Source of the DNA: Ulota crispa
Lineage: Eukaryota; Streptophyta; Bryopsida; Orthotrichales; Orthotrichaceae
DNA length: 64,000 bases
Assembly: GCA_963920765.1 (NCBI GenBank)
Contig: OY987249.1
Coordinates: 1,242,501-1,306,500, forward strand
Direction: 5' to 3'
Shown: piece after piece, positions 1-12,258 of the stretch
Layout: every line of letters starts with the position of its first letter
Position numbering within the stretch: the first letter of the stretch is position 1
Notes under the pieces: model-generated
Database searches by the model: none
What the model saw: only the letters and a program-made list of their open reading frames with translations
What the model was told of the DNA's origin: nothing
Program-made: the position numbers and the translations under genes

Positions 1-1587
1 AAGATCTTCAAACAGATGAGCGCAAACTCAAAAGGAGACATGCCCAAGATTCCAAAATTGATGGCATTGAAGGATGCACCCATTGCAAACCACGTAAGGT
101 TTTTTACTTGTCCTATTAGATTGAATGTATCATAAAGCAGTCACCTATATTTCATATTGCTGTTGTATAGGAGAAGCCAGTAGTGGTTATATTATTTTTG
201 AATGAAACTACAGGCGTCGTTGTTTAAATGCATATGTATATTTATATTCAGTGTCATACAAATATCTGCATAGTTTTTGTTGAGATTGTTGTATTGGCAG
301 GGTATATAGCATGTACCTAACCCTACGCCAGCGGAGATTGACACTGAGGTGCAGGCTGATTACACACGATTGGAGGTTGAGCAAAGGAAATCATGGGGGG
401 ATTATGGACAACATGTATTGGAGATGACTGCCAGGATATCTGAACTTGAGAGGGTGATCTCAACCCTTGTGTCCAAGGTGGATGCAATGCAAGATCTTGT
501 GCAAGTCACTACAAGAAATGTCTTTAACAATGCTAGACCTTAGGGCTCCAAAGACCCTGAATGACCAACAGATACCGCACTACCTATGACATAGAAGGTA
601 GGACATTATGCAATGCTCATTGTTAATGAACTTGGATACTATCCAAGTTGTGCAATAATGCATTCATGTCCAAAGGCAATGTCACATTGGGAAATAGCAT
701 GTCAAGGCCATTTTGTAGGGCAACAAAGGTGGAGGTTTATAACATGTATGGAATGGACAAGGAGAAGAGGTGCATGTCAAGGGGGGAAAGGACTCATGTG
801 ACAAAAACAAAGGAGGTGACCAAGAGAGGGCCGACACGTCAAGTAAGACAGTTGTCTTGGTAAGAGAGGATGATGTGGACACCGGCAACACTAACATGCA
901 AGGTGCACGGAAGGCAAATGCAGTAGGCGATGGGAGGCGCTTGCAGCACATGTTTGTGAATGCAATCTCTATGGAAATTGGTGGACGCAAGGGTGCAAAG
1001 ATAATGGAAGAGGTATGTAACAATCAAGTGACCTATCGAAGCACGTACTAATGTCACGTGCATGTAATTTTGGAAACAACAAAGCTAGTAAATGAACCAC
1101 TTTCACACATTGCAATAAGCATATATGAAAACTTTGTTTTTGTATGATCTATCTCAAAAGAAAAAATTATATATAGCACCATGAAATGCACATTTGAACC
1201 TGGTCTTGGTTGTTGTTCATATGAAAGTATAGGACACAATTAAAACAATAGGGTTTAGCTAGCAGGTTATAAACAGTGTGGGCATGTTGTAAATAGAATG
1301 TGGAAGGGCAATGTTCTTGTGAGTAAATGGAAGGAGTGCATGGTGTTGATTTGGTAGTAATAGAATCATAATTGCAGTCTCGAGTGTTGTTTAGACTTTG
1401 CACATAAGTGTATTACAAAATTGTGCCTTTAGCGCTGAACTCTGCGTGGAACAGTTGCTACAAACAAGTCACGCTTATGCAGTACTCAAAGCCACCACAC
1501 GTGAGGAAGGTGGCGAGGAAACAGAGGGCCTCAAAGCAAAAGAAGGTGGACACCTTGAAGGTGACAGATATACCTACAATGACAGAG
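1..1587 (+). pseudogene. Exon-like fragments of an unrecognised gene, cut by the window edge
   Basis: I do not recognise this gene. Four plus-strand stretches look exon-like. Bases 1-93 are open and end at a good donor (GTAAGG at 94). A stretch beginning near 302 after a TTGGCAG acceptor runs to the stop at 541-543 and encodes a heptad-like, probable coiled-coil segment (ISELERVISTLVSKVDAM). About 770-1012 is a polar stretch ending at a GTATGT donor. About 1409-1587 is a Lys/Arg-rich stretch ending at a GTAGAA donor. A TAG lies near the start of the second piece, and no single frame runs through all of them, so the copy is probably broken. The layout (coiled coil plus basic segments, AT-rich introns) resembles the unrecognised gene at 45.2-47.0 kb, but I could not show homology. 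It may be transposon-derived. Confidence 0.3.
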
Positions 1588-2849
1588 GTAGAAATGTGAT
1601 GCCGATTGAACTCCAATACTTGAATATGGTGAGTGACTATAACTACAAGAGAGTGTGTTGGTGCATTTCATGCAACAATTGTATGTAATTGTCGGCATCG
1701 GATATGACAGAGTTTTTTTAGCACGCGGATGCATTGTAACATGTTTAGATTAATTGATTTTTTTATTGCACTTGGGATGTGGAACAACATATCAATGGAA
1801 ATGGAGGTACGATGTAATGTTTGCATGTGATATTCTAGTAATGTTCAAAGGATTTTGAAATTGCATTGAATAATTGTTTTTTCATGTCATGGTAGTAAAC
1901 CCTATGTCTAAATCTTAGGAACTGTCCGATTCAAAGAAGATATAAAAGACACTAACAATCATGTGCACGATAAGTAGTTCTAGTGATTGGGTTGTTGTGA
2001 GTGTGCTATGTAATTCCATGCTTGTGATGAGGACATCAGAAGTGGGAGAAAGCCTCTTGGCAAGGATACCAAAGTTGTACGTATTAATAGAAATTTGAAG
2101 GGATGTGTGCAATTTCATTTGTAGGGAATGGAATTTGCAAATCGGTGCGGCAAGACTTTCATTACCAAATACCGTAGTAGCCTTTCCATAGTACAGCCAG
2201 GTGGGCAATGTTCAAATTCCTTAGTGTATAGTAATGTATGAGAAGAACATACCGGGGTCCTCTTCAAGATTAGTGGCATGTATTGCTTGTTATAAGTACA
2301 AATATGGAGAACTTCAATGTGGCAAAGTGTTTTCACTTCATTAGACATTTATTTTGGTGACACAACATGAAGAAGACTCAGTGTGGGTTTTGTAATTACT
2401 TTTGTGTGATTACCTTGTGTAGGAAAATTGCTGTGGTCACGGTAATGTTAATTCCAAAATTTGGTTTATTGTATTATGTTATAGCAATTGCATATTTACA
2501 ATGATGTCTAATAGGGAAGGGGTGAATTCTAAATTCAATATCAAGAGCAATGAATTAGGTAGGCGCAATTCAGTGCTGACAATGATGTATTACAAAGTGG
2601 CTTTGTTGTGTAGTGAAATGTCCTCAAAGGCATTTAGATGCATATTCTTTATTAATGTAGACAGTTCAAGTGCCGCGGTGGACTTTATATCTTTAGCGAT
2701 GTCCAAAGAGATCTATAATTAAGCACATGACGGCTTGTACTATGGCCAAAAATTGTAACCAAACATGCATAATGTTTCCAAAAGGTTACATGCAGTGACA
2801 TCAAACTTTGCATTGAGAGAGAGTCATAGGTGTTTTGGTGGACATTAAT
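1588..2849. other. AT-rich stretch, no gene seen
   Basis: Only short, unsupported open frames. No recognisable protein motif, RNA gene or repeat structure was seen. Confidence 0.4.
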
Positions 2850-3430
2850 GTTGATGTCATGGTATACATCTATTGAAACAACAGCGGGGTTTGTACCAGG
2901 ACCATGTTTTTTATCCTAAACCGCATAGTAACTTCTAGAAGGTAACTTGCAATGAAAGCACTACCTCCCTAACAATGTGTCAAAGATATTTATTTCTATG
3001 TTGTGTAGGATGTTTTAGTAGACGTCTGGATCCAACACATTGTGGATTGTACCAATGATACTTTTTACCCACCCTTGCGTAGTAACCTTGAGAAGGGTAA
3101 TTGCAATGAACCCCTGAAGGAACTGACAGGGTGTCAGAGATGTTTTCTAGGATGTTGGTTTTCATGTTTTAGTGAACGTCAAAGTGACCTTGATCTGTAC
3201 ATTTTACCAATGCTTAAATTTTCACACGAGATTGCACGATAACTCCCAGAGAGTTATCCACCCTCACCCACCCTCCTCCTTGTCAGTGTGTCAAAAATGT
3301 TTGTGCTCACGTCAAACCGGACGTTTGTTTAGAAGTTTGAGCTTTTGGAAATTATTATATTCATCCTAGACAGGGTTTTCACCCCAGAATCGTGCAGTAA
3401 CTTTCAAAGAATTACGTGTTGTAAAATAGT
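2850..3430. repeat. Four imperfect tandem copies of a ~144-160 bp unit
   Basis: The landmark GCATAGTAAC and its variants recurs at 2933, 3077, 3234 and 3394. A second landmark, GTGTCAAAG and variants, recurs at 2987, 3131 and 3287. Spacings are 144, 157 and 160 bases, and the copies are strongly diverged. The open frames across it are probably by-products of the repeat. Confidence 0.6.
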
Positions 3431-4451
3431 AATTAATCTCCACCATGGCAATCACATTTGGGGTAAGTGCACACTAGAGGTATACCACTTTGGTGGTCAC
3501 AACTCAAAAATGGCCATAAACACCTTTTTGTACTTGAATTTCCTAAGTGTTTAAACAAATTTTTAAGGGATTTCTATTGGTTCTCCTATGAAACCTAGTA
3601 TTTACTACATACGATGATGATTGAAAAACTAAAAACAAATGTCATTGGCTTCTAAATTTGTACTTTTCAATGACACTATTGAAATGTCACAATACTTTAA
3701 ATCTAAGAAAAGTACTCTTTTTGCCGCCTTACCTAATCTATTTTCTTTTCATTCTAGTACAGCAAAATCAATAAAGGGCAACCTACTCAAATCTGCATCC
3801 AATTGTAAAAACAAGTCTTTCATTTAGTATTGAAGTACAAATTAGTGCTAATATTTTTGGCAATAGATAATTTTACAATGTGAACTATTTATTTAATTTT
3901 TTTGCAGAACCTGCATTGCCACTAGGAACCCTAGAATGGCTATCTGTTAGAAATTAAAAATCTACATTTTTTAGCATTTTTTTTTCCAATGGATTTATAA
4001 TTCAGGTACAAATTCATACAATGTATTGAAGTTGTACTTTTTGGAGATTTGGTTTACATTGGCGTTACCAAAACTCATGATTTCTTTATTTTTAATGGCA
4101 GCCAAGTTATATTCTTAGCCACCACATGGTCCTCTTTTCATTTGCTAGACTCAATCTGCTCCATTGTAGCAGCTAGTTATTGACTATTTTTAGTCGCCCA
4201 CATGCCTCTTGTTGTCTCTGCTTGGGTTGATCCGCTTTGTTGGATGTTACTTTCTGCATGCACCTTGGATCCGTTGGAGCGACATCAAAGAATTTTGTTT
4301 TTTCCCTTCCCGCTAGATGATTTCTCAAATTTTTGGCAGCAACATCTCCCTTGCAACGGCACCTCCGTTGCAACGATGACTCTGTTGCAACGGCAATATT
4401 TTGGTAACTTTTTTTCCACTTTGCTGGTTTTTTTGGAGGTCTGTCTCTTCC
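3431..4451. other. AT-rich stretch, no gene seen
   Basis: Contains short low-complexity T runs and a CGTTGCAACG-rich patch near 4355-4400, but no supportable gene. Confidence 0.4.
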
Positions 4452-4765
4452 TATCTAAGTTTGAGTACAATTTTGTGCACGTCTAAGTCACTACATTCCC
4501 TCACCAACCTACCCTTCTCAAATTCAATGTTGTATGACCTTGCTTGCTCAACAACCTTGCTAATTTTTTTTTTTTTCGTATCTCAGATTGAGTATAGTTC
4601 AATGCACGTCTCAATCAGTGCATTCCCTCACCTATCTACCTTTGGCAAATTCACTGCTATTTGACTTTGCCAAAGTGTTTTTTCTTGGTATCTAAGTTCA
4701 AGTTCGTTGCATTCCCTCACCAATCTACCCTTGATAACTGCGCTGCTGTACAACCTTGCTTAAGG
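4452..4765. repeat. Three imperfect tandem copies of a ~110-127 bp unit
   Basis: Each copy starts with TATCTAAG or TATCTCAG (about 4452, 4579 and 4689), carries GCATTCCCTCACC or a close variant, then a CTACC(C/T)TT block and a short T-rich spacer. The repeat lies immediately before the ATG at 4811 and could be the upstream region of that transposon-like gene. Confidence 0.55.
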
Positions 4766-4810
4766 TGTTTTTGTTGGAAGTGATTTATGGTTTTTTGTAT
4801 AGATTGAAGG

Positions 4811-5945
4811 ATGTCTTCATCAACCTATTCTTCCACTATGGTTCAAAAATTAATCACTACTTACTTTTTGCCAATTGATAGAGTTGTTTCTAGCTCAAAC
4901 TGTGTGTCAATTGCTAGACAGTCAGGGTCAGGGTTAGTCTGCTCTATTTGGAGTAGTGATTCAGGTTACGTTTCTAAGACCCCTTTGTCTAAACAAGGAA
5001 ATAGTCACTTCTACAAGGGCCATTGCAACTCTAGAAAACAATCTCTTGCACGACGAGCTATTTTTTGTGGTTTAGATTGTGAAATTGGTGGAACTTCTAC
5101 TGTTGAAAGCTGCAAATCTGTTGTTTTCTAGGAGTTCTAATTGTTTGTGTTGTGTAAACTTGAGTTCTATTTTCTACTGCTAGGTCCACTATTGAACATA
5201 AAGTGGTTAACTTTGCTAATCAAAAATGTTCTAGAGGTGGAATTCCACGATCAAGTCTTGCTGCGAGAATTGCACAAGCTTGCAAGATGGAAGAAGCATT
5301 GCTTTCTATTAGAGAGAACGCAAGGGTAAGAAAGGCTATCCAGAGAGCTTGTGACAAGGAGTTATTGGATGAAAACCTTTTACCAGAGATTTACCCTGAA
5401 GACCTTGAGTCTAGCAACCAATTATTGCAAAGGAAATTGCATTGTTGATCTTTGAGCTTGGCACAACTTGTAGTAGCAGAGTTGGAAAGGTGTCTTGGCC
5501 CATATAGCAAAAGGGACGTCATGGAGAGGTTTTTCCGTTGTGATGCTGTTCTGCCTTTGCTACTTGTGTTCTACCTTAGGGCACATGAAGCAAAGGTAAT
5601 TCATTCCTTCTTTCAAAATTTCAAGCATGACTTATAATTGGTGAAACAAGCTAATTCAAATGAGCTCTGGGCATGAAAGAGTGCGTTGTTAGATGCTGCT
5701 GCGGGTTTAGGGACTGAAAGCGTGAGAGCATTGTCTTGTGTTTTGCATACAACTTGTTGTAGTATAAATCATGCTGTGACAAGAAGGGAGTATGCACACA
5801 ACAATGACAACATTGTTCCTAGGTTATGTCTGCAGCAACTTAAGAGGGCAGGGTTATCAGAGTACGCAAGAAATTGTGTCATTGCTTGGTGGAATGGACA
5901 AACAAAGGTTTTACCAAATAGGAAGGACATTGTCAAGCATTGAGT
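4811..5945 (+). pseudogene. Unrecognised transposon-like gene, N-terminal part, with PIP-box-like motif
   Basis: Three exon-like blocks are visible. Block A (4811-5131) is Ser-rich and starts MSSSTYSSTMVQKLITTYF. The residues QKLITTYF fit the PCNA-interacting PIP-box pattern Q-x-x-hydrophobic-x-x-aromatic-aromatic. Block B (about 5185-5595) is an Arg/Glu-rich, predicted helical segment ending at a GTAATT donor, with one in-frame TGA at 5446-5448. Block C (5686-5942) contains a Cys/His-containing segment and an Asn/Trp-rich end. I do not recognise the family. Position and strand suggest it is the N-terminal half of the transposase-like gene that continues at about 7580-9470, with a 652 bp inverted-repeat element between them. 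That link is inference, and the PIP-box match is short enough to be chance. Confidence 0.4.
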
Positions 5946-6503
5946 GGGGCATTTGCAATGGTAGAGGCCTCATCCTACGCACTACCTCTCTGAGACTCAG
6001 GTGATTATTATTATTATTTTTTCCCTTTGTTACTTGTTTTGGTGTCTTCCATATTTTTGTTTGAGTATCAAATGTATACCAAACCAAGTTCAAAAGAAAC
6101 AATGAAACCTTTAGATATTTTGTCACTAATTGCATGAATCTAGGATATAATTAAAGTTACATTTGAGCAAACATCACTATCTAAAACCATAATACTTTGT
6201 TTCACTTTATTTACTACTTAAGGTGCAATGATAGTTTAAACAGTGTGCTTTTGACAATTTACATTTGTGATTGTATCAACAATCAATCCAAAAGTGTTTG
6301 CTTCTACCTTGTCAAATCTCACCTTGAAATTTTTGTACTAATACTTGCTATGTGCAGTAAGCAATGAACCTTTCTTAATGAGTTAGTACGGAAACATAAA
6401 ATATAACAAAATTGTACCATTAACTGTGTACCAAATTCCACTTGAATTTTGTTTCTATAGTACCATCTGTAGAACTCAAGAACAACCTCAACTTTACTTG
6501 AAA

Positions 6504-7163
6504 TTATGGGTGAAAGCACACTACAATCACCCCTCCAAAGGTCCAAAAATTAGTACAAAATGTACACATTTGGTACAAAATGTACACATTTGGTACAAAA
6601 TGTACACATTTGGTACAAAATTTACACATTTTGATACTAAATGGAGCCAAAACGTCAATTTTAACCAAAATGCAATGGTGGCCCATCTCAACCACAACGC
6701 TTTCTATCAAACAATCCAAAAAAACAACTTTAAAAAACAATTTAAGGTTAATAATTGGCCTTCATACTAAAATTACACATGTCCTAGGATATTTCCTTAT
6801 GTAGACCCTAAAGCACTCATTAAATGTCTAGTCTAAGTACCTGAACATAAGAGCATTGGATTTAGCTTTTTGAATTGTGAAAATCAAACCCTAAACTAGG
6901 CAAAAAAAGTACAACAATGCTAAAGCTGAATCTGTGACAGTACAAACATTTTAATGTTTGTACTTTGTACATTAGATTAATAGATGATAATCACTTTTTG
7001 TTATGCAATTATCAATGCAAGCAAGAAGTAAGACTCTATTTTATTTTTTATTTTATTTTAAAGTCAAAAAGATTATAAGAAAAAAGACTCCAAACTTTCA
7101 CTATGTGCAGAAATTGTGCCGTGACTACAATTTTGGACAATCGTAGTGTGCTTTCACCCTTAT
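6504..7163. mobile_element. Non-autonomous element with ~20 bp terminal inverted repeats
   Basis: The left end at 6508 reads GGGTGAAAGCACACTACAATC. The right end at 7159 is its near-perfect inverse, with one extra C and one substitution. Both ends are bordered by the 4-base direct repeat TTAT (6504-6507 and 7160-7163), a plausible target-site duplication. The body (652 bp) is AT-rich and non-coding, and carries a 20 bp tandem repeat near its left end. I cannot assign the superfamily: inner bases read CACTACAA...GTAGTG, as in CACTA elements, but the repeats extend outward past that point. Confidence 0.6.
6553..6632. repeat. 20 bp tandem repeat, four copies
   Basis: The unit TACAAAATGTACACATTTGG is repeated about four times, with the last copy diverged. 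It lies just inside the left end of the 6508-7159 element. Confidence 0.85.
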
Positions 7164-7581
7164 AAATACTACTTGTACTATGGTAGTTCTCACAATTTTA
7201 GCTTTGACTGAAATTCTAAATACTAATTGTACTATGGTAGTTCCCATAGCGTTTCAAGTACGTGTCAGTACTTTTATACTTTCATACAGAAAGTGCTCAT
7301 GAATTCTTGGGTGTCAATACATGAACTACATTCTGTTAGTATAAATAGATAAAAATGTACAAATTTAATATGTCTTGTACTTTGGTGATTTTGAGGTTGT
7401 ATCATTTATACTTGAATGATGTATCATCTAGTACAAGAAGGTACAATTGGTATAATTTGGTTAGCATAGAATGAAATTAATACTAGTTGTACATTTTTGT
7501 ACAAATTTGTACAAGACTACTTACAGATTAGTATTAGTTTTTAACATTGTTCCATCATGTTTGTTGCTCTGTTTGGCAGAC

Positions 7582-9472
7582 TAGCTTCTTCTTGCATTTC
7601 AAGGAGGCCCATCCGGAGTGCAGTATTTGACAAAGGGCATTTGAATGGCTTAAGTTGTTTTGGATAAGAAAGTTGAAATAAAGAAATACGTGTTGCTGCA
7701 TTTACCACATGGAAATGGACTTTATGAAGGATGCTCTAAATAATTTAAGGGACAAAGTCAGGGGTCTCCATGCTTTTGTAGATTGCTTGTGCAAATGAGT
7801 CATGTGTTTGGGCAACGGTGAAGAAGGATGTCAAGCCCATCATGCTATTTTTTTTTAAATAACGTTGATGTGGGAATCATGCGTGTGTCAAAAGGGGGAA
7901 TATGATTCTTGGCATAGGCTAGAATGTCTCATGGGTAATTGCAATGATTGTGGTTTCTATTTATTAACGTTTTGTGACTTGGAAGTGTGTAGCTCTTCTT
8001 TGTTTAACTTGAAATGGAAATGCTTTGAGTATTACAAAATAGGGGTTGAGGCTGAGATGGGCAAGGCCAAAAAATGTTTGAAAGAAGCCTTTACAGAGAT
8101 TTCTACATAGGTATTTCTGTCTTATATGGAGAAGACAGTGACCATGTTCATTAAGCACAATTTTAAAGCTAGGTGGCAAGACGAGCAATGTAAGCTCATG
8201 ATGGCTAATATTCCTGAAGGGGTTTTGGTATCTCACATAGATTATGCTGAAAATTACTCCTTTGCAATCCAAAATGAGGTTCAAAGTATGTATTACTTTA
8301 CCACTTCAATAACTATTCTAGTTCATATTACCATGTGGAGGAAAGGAAATGAAATATTAAAGCAAACTCACTTCTATATTTCAGATGATGAAGATCACAA
8401 TTCTGCTTTTGTTCAACATTGCTTGCTATTGCATTGGGATTAGGTACTAGACTCTATATTTGCTGCTGAGGAACATTGGGTATTTAGTGATGGTTGTAGC
8501 GCACAATTCAAGTGTGCCACAGCCATGTACTTTGTGGCTGAATACCCCATGTTGACTGGTGGATGTTTTATGCGTTGTAACTTTTTTGAGTCAGCACATG
8601 GGAAAGGGGAGTGGGATGGTGCCGATGCTGTAGTGAAGAGGGCGCTTGCCGATGAGCAAGTTCAAAACCCCTTGCATCCACTGCAAAATGCACAACAAGT
8701 TGTGGATTTTTTGGATGAGAAGTATCAAAATAGAGTTGCTACTTCATATTTTGATTTTAACATTTCTTCCTTGTCTAGAGTTTTTTGGCATATTGCAGAG
8801 GGGGAGGTGAACCATGGGGACAGCAGTTTGAGATGCAATACTATTGCAGGTTCCAAAAGTCTGTATTCAATCATGGGATTTTTGCTAACTGACCCTATTC
8901 TACTAAAAACACGTGCTTTACGTTGTTTCTGTATACTTTGTGTAGATTGTGATTGGGCCAATTGTAAGAGGCGCAGCCATGTCCAGGAGTGGCAAGTTCA
9001 AAAGTTGGTTCTGGTCACTACCAGTGCAATTGCAGATCAAGCACAAGAAGTGGAGGAAGCGGATTTTTGGAAACATGATGGCACATCGATGGAAATTGGG
9101 GACATGGTTGACGTGGGCAATAATTTTATGGTATCGACAAAAGAAGATAATGAAAACAACGTTTTGTTTTATATTCTCCAATGCCAAAAATCAAAGTTTG
9201 TTTCTATTGAGCCTCTATCATGTCCATGGGTAGGAAATTCTATGGTTGGGGATGTTGTAAGAAGTATGGACGCTTAGATAAATCATACCTATTCTATGAC
9301 AAGGCTGTAGATGCTCACATTGACGCCCATCTAGTTCAAGCGTGAAAATTTTTGATGACTCTTGTTTTGCATAAGATCAAGGGATCAGAGATTTATAATC
9401 TCTCTGCAAAATCCCAACATATGTGTGAAGAGGCGTTACGGGAGTGGTGGGTGTTTGATGATGAATAGGATT
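7582..9472 (+). pseudogene. DDE-type transposase-like pseudogene (HGKG-x-x-DG motif)
   Basis: The clearest part is one frame from 8126 to 9277 broken only by a TAG at 8441-8443. Candidate acidic residues appear in the order of an RNase H-fold transposase: Asp in HIDYAENYS (8240-8242), Asp in VFSDGCSAQFK (8489-8491), and the HGKGEWDGAD motif (8597-8626), whose Glu or Asp would be the third. The C-terminal part (EIGDMVDVGNNF, FYILQC, LSCPWVGN) and, after a frameshift near 9250, YGRLDKSYLFYDKAVDAHI look like the tail domain of the same protein. About 7590-7730 gives HFKEAHPECS in broken frame and may be an upstream His/Cys segment. It is inactive as it stands: one stop, at least one frameshift, upstream decay. 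Assignment to a transposase fold is from motif order, and I cannot name the superfamily. Confidence 0.55.
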
Positions 9473-11471
9473 TACTCTTTCCTACTCATATCTTATTTTG
9501 TACTTGCTAGTATCTGTAGATACTTTAATTGATGTACTTTCACTATTTTTATACTATTTTTAGATACCTAAAGTACTTTTTTTGCAAAATGTACTTAATT
9601 TAATGCTCAAATTGTACGTGCTAACAGTAGCACAATACATATGATTACATCTTATTTTATTTGTAATATACACCTCAATTGTTATCTCTGACTTTTATCT
9701 TTAGCCAATGATAGACATGTTTGTTTTCAACAATCTTTTAACAACGCATGTTTTGTATTTTGCAAAGGGTCATTTGTATATATGTGTATGTTAGAATTTA
9801 CAGAGCCTAAGGCACTGATAAATTCCTATATGGTTTTGTAAGCACATGGAGGTATGGTGGTACTTATGCAGTTCTAAATAGGTAAATGGAGTCTTTTAGA
9901 CCATATGTAATTTTTTAATAAAAAATGTCCAAATGTAATTAGCCACAATAGATTAAGACTGTTGTCTATGTAATGAAAAATCATTGGTTTAATCTATCCA
10001 TCAATTGGTACAAGCTTGTACAAGATGTGTCACTTCTTTTCAGCACATTACTTATTTCACCGACTTATCCATTTTTGCTTGATTCAACCATTTTCAAACT
10101 AGCTCTTAAGTCATGCAGCCCACATTTTGTGAAACAATATCGCATTGTCAGTGTATACTATATATTATGTCATATTAAATTGTCTAATGCTTACATAGTT
10201 ATCAATGTCATTCAACTCCCTTAGTACCTATTTATACCTATTTGATTCCTTGTAAGATATGTTTGTCAATAATTAATATACAATGGAAGCTATGCAATCC
10301 ATTATGTTACAATAGCTAATTTAACATTCTCAAACATTTTTGACCATTAATTTTTAGTTCTCTTTATCATTCATCATTCACAAATAAAATGCATATATCC
10401 ATCAATATCCCAATTCAACCAACCAGCTTAACCTATGTTAACTTCAGCATCAGTCGTAAAGGAAACTTGTACATCTACTTGTACTACCATCTACAATCAA
10501 TTTACATAGTCATAGTTCATCACATTCATAATGAAATATATCTCATGTCAACTATATAAAACGCATCCATAAGTACAACTCTATATGTTACCTTTAATAG
10601 TGACTCTATACATTCAACTTCCTATTATAGACAGAAGAGTCAATATCTTCACCTTCCAATCACTTGGTGTAGATATTTAATTTACAACAATGAACTATAC
10701 ACTAATTGTATGCATAAATACCACATCAATTCATAGCACTTGTAACTTCACAATAAGCATCACTGTTAAATCCAATACATACAAGTGAACAGGTCAATAG
10801 TTGTAACACTTTAAAAATACCAAGACCATAGTCTCTTCCAAGACACATCTACATACAATAATGCCATAAATATTCAAAAGCCCCTGGCCTCATTTCCGCT
10901 GAGGACTTATCTACTTAATTTCCAAAAATTGCATACAAATATTTAGTCAGATTAGATTGAACTACGTCTAGTCCAAATAGCTCATAAAATATGATAATAC
11001 ATTCTCACATCATACATCCACTCCATGTATCTATTGATATTACTATACAACAAAATTGATTTGCTCTCAAAACATAAAGGTAATAGCATTTACGGGCAAT
11101 AATATTCAAAGTAATTGAGAACTTGACATAATTAAACTATTGCTTGGTTCCGATTAGTATATAATAGAAGTACATGTACCTCTCAGCATTAAAAATAAAT
11201 GAGTTGGCAAATGCTTTATGGAGAATTCTTTTGCATCTGTTCAATGCATCTCCACCTGCTTCATTGAGTGTAGGCTTTAAATTGAAATTCTAAATGTGCA
11301 TTAATGGAAATATTTCTAGGGACGGTTTGGGCCAAGAGAGGACAACTTGAAAACTAACAAGTGAATTCCAGAAATGAACTAATAAATGGTACAATTTGTA
11401 TCACTCATGTACCCAAAAAAACATAATGTATTACAATATGTACAAGATGTATTGTATTGTTAAGTTGATCT
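9473..11471. other. AT-rich intergenic stretch, no gene seen
   Basis: Frequent TGTACAA-type words, but no gene, RNA gene or delimitable repeat was recognised. It lies between the transposase-like remnant and the 3' end of the minus-strand SUVR pseudogene. Confidence 0.4.
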
Positions 11472-11474
11472 ATG

Positions 11475-12258
11475 TTTTCAAATAGATATGAAGTTCACAG
11501 CTTTGCAAAAGAGGCTTCCACACTTACAAGAGAAGGATGGCAGTTGGGGGTCGCAATTTTTGAAATCTATGCCATAATCCCACATCAACTCCTCTTTTGG
11601 TTGAATAATCCGATTTGTAAAGAAAGCAACATGATACAAGTTCTTCCTAGCATTCTCAATCTTCATTGGCATGTCGATGAGGTTTGCATCTCCACATTTG
11701 CAGAACATTAGTAAAACACTAGTTAGAGAACTAACATGTATTATTACGCTCTAATCACATCAAAGATAATGGTTAATGTCAAACCTAGGATTTAAAAAAC
11801 GGGCAACATTGCCATAGTGAGTGGCATCCAAGCATAGAGCAATGTTGTCATTTGATCTTCGTTCTGTGTCCCAATTAGCATCTAGCTGCAAACTGTATGA
11901 AGGACCCTCATGTACTACTAGGTTTCTAATCTCCGTTTTTGCATTAGTCAATACCTCTTCAGTCATCTCAAACATAAACGCACCATTGGGGATATGCTGA
12001 CCAGCTCAAATCCTCTGTCCAATCTGTGCTGTATGATAGACCTCTATCAAGTACTGCATATCCTCCTGAATAACATGATTACTACATTTTCTATGACACT
12101 TACATTCCATATTTAACTCCCTAATAAAAACTCTATCTAAATTAGTACTACTTTGCATGAAAGGTTTTTTCAACAATCTACTTTGGTTGTAAGCAAACTC
12201 ACCACTAGTTGCCTTTGTATATTAGCAAGGAACCGCTACAGTCAAACAATCATCTGTG
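11475..12258 (-). pseudogene. SUVR-type SET-domain histone methyltransferase, 3' part (pre-SET end, SET, post-SET)
   Basis: Read on the minus strand this gives, in order: a pre-SET end (TDDCLTVAVPC then stop then YTKATSGEFAY), a Cys-rich stretch (MECKCHRKCSN), SET sequences (AGQHIPNGAFMFEM; LDATHYGNVARF), an 87-base intron (11784-11698), then CGDANLIDMPMKI, YHVAFFTNR, EELMWDYGIDF and the post-SET CKCGSLFC. This order matches plant SUVR proteins, nuclear methyltransferases acting on histone H3 lysine 9. Breaks: stop TAA at 12222-12224 (CAA expected), stop TGA at 12006-12008 (CGA expected), NPRC in place of the conserved NHRC, and a 3' splice site ending CAA instead of CAG at 11700-11698. The 5' part lies at 19.8-20.0 kb beyond a LINE. 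It is surely a pseudogene. The family call is strong, but the exact SUVR member is not resolved. Confidence 0.88.
12242..12258. repeat. Left target-site duplication of the LINE (17 bp)
   Basis: TCAAACAATCATCTGTG, identical to 19783-19799. On the minus strand it encodes the TDDCL residues of the SUVR pre-SET, so the host reading frame runs to the exact edge of the insertion on both sides. Confidence 0.92.

Noticed and set aside
6553-6632. CRISPR-like array
   Set aside because: The units are directly abutting 20 bp repeats without spacers, inside a plant transposable element.
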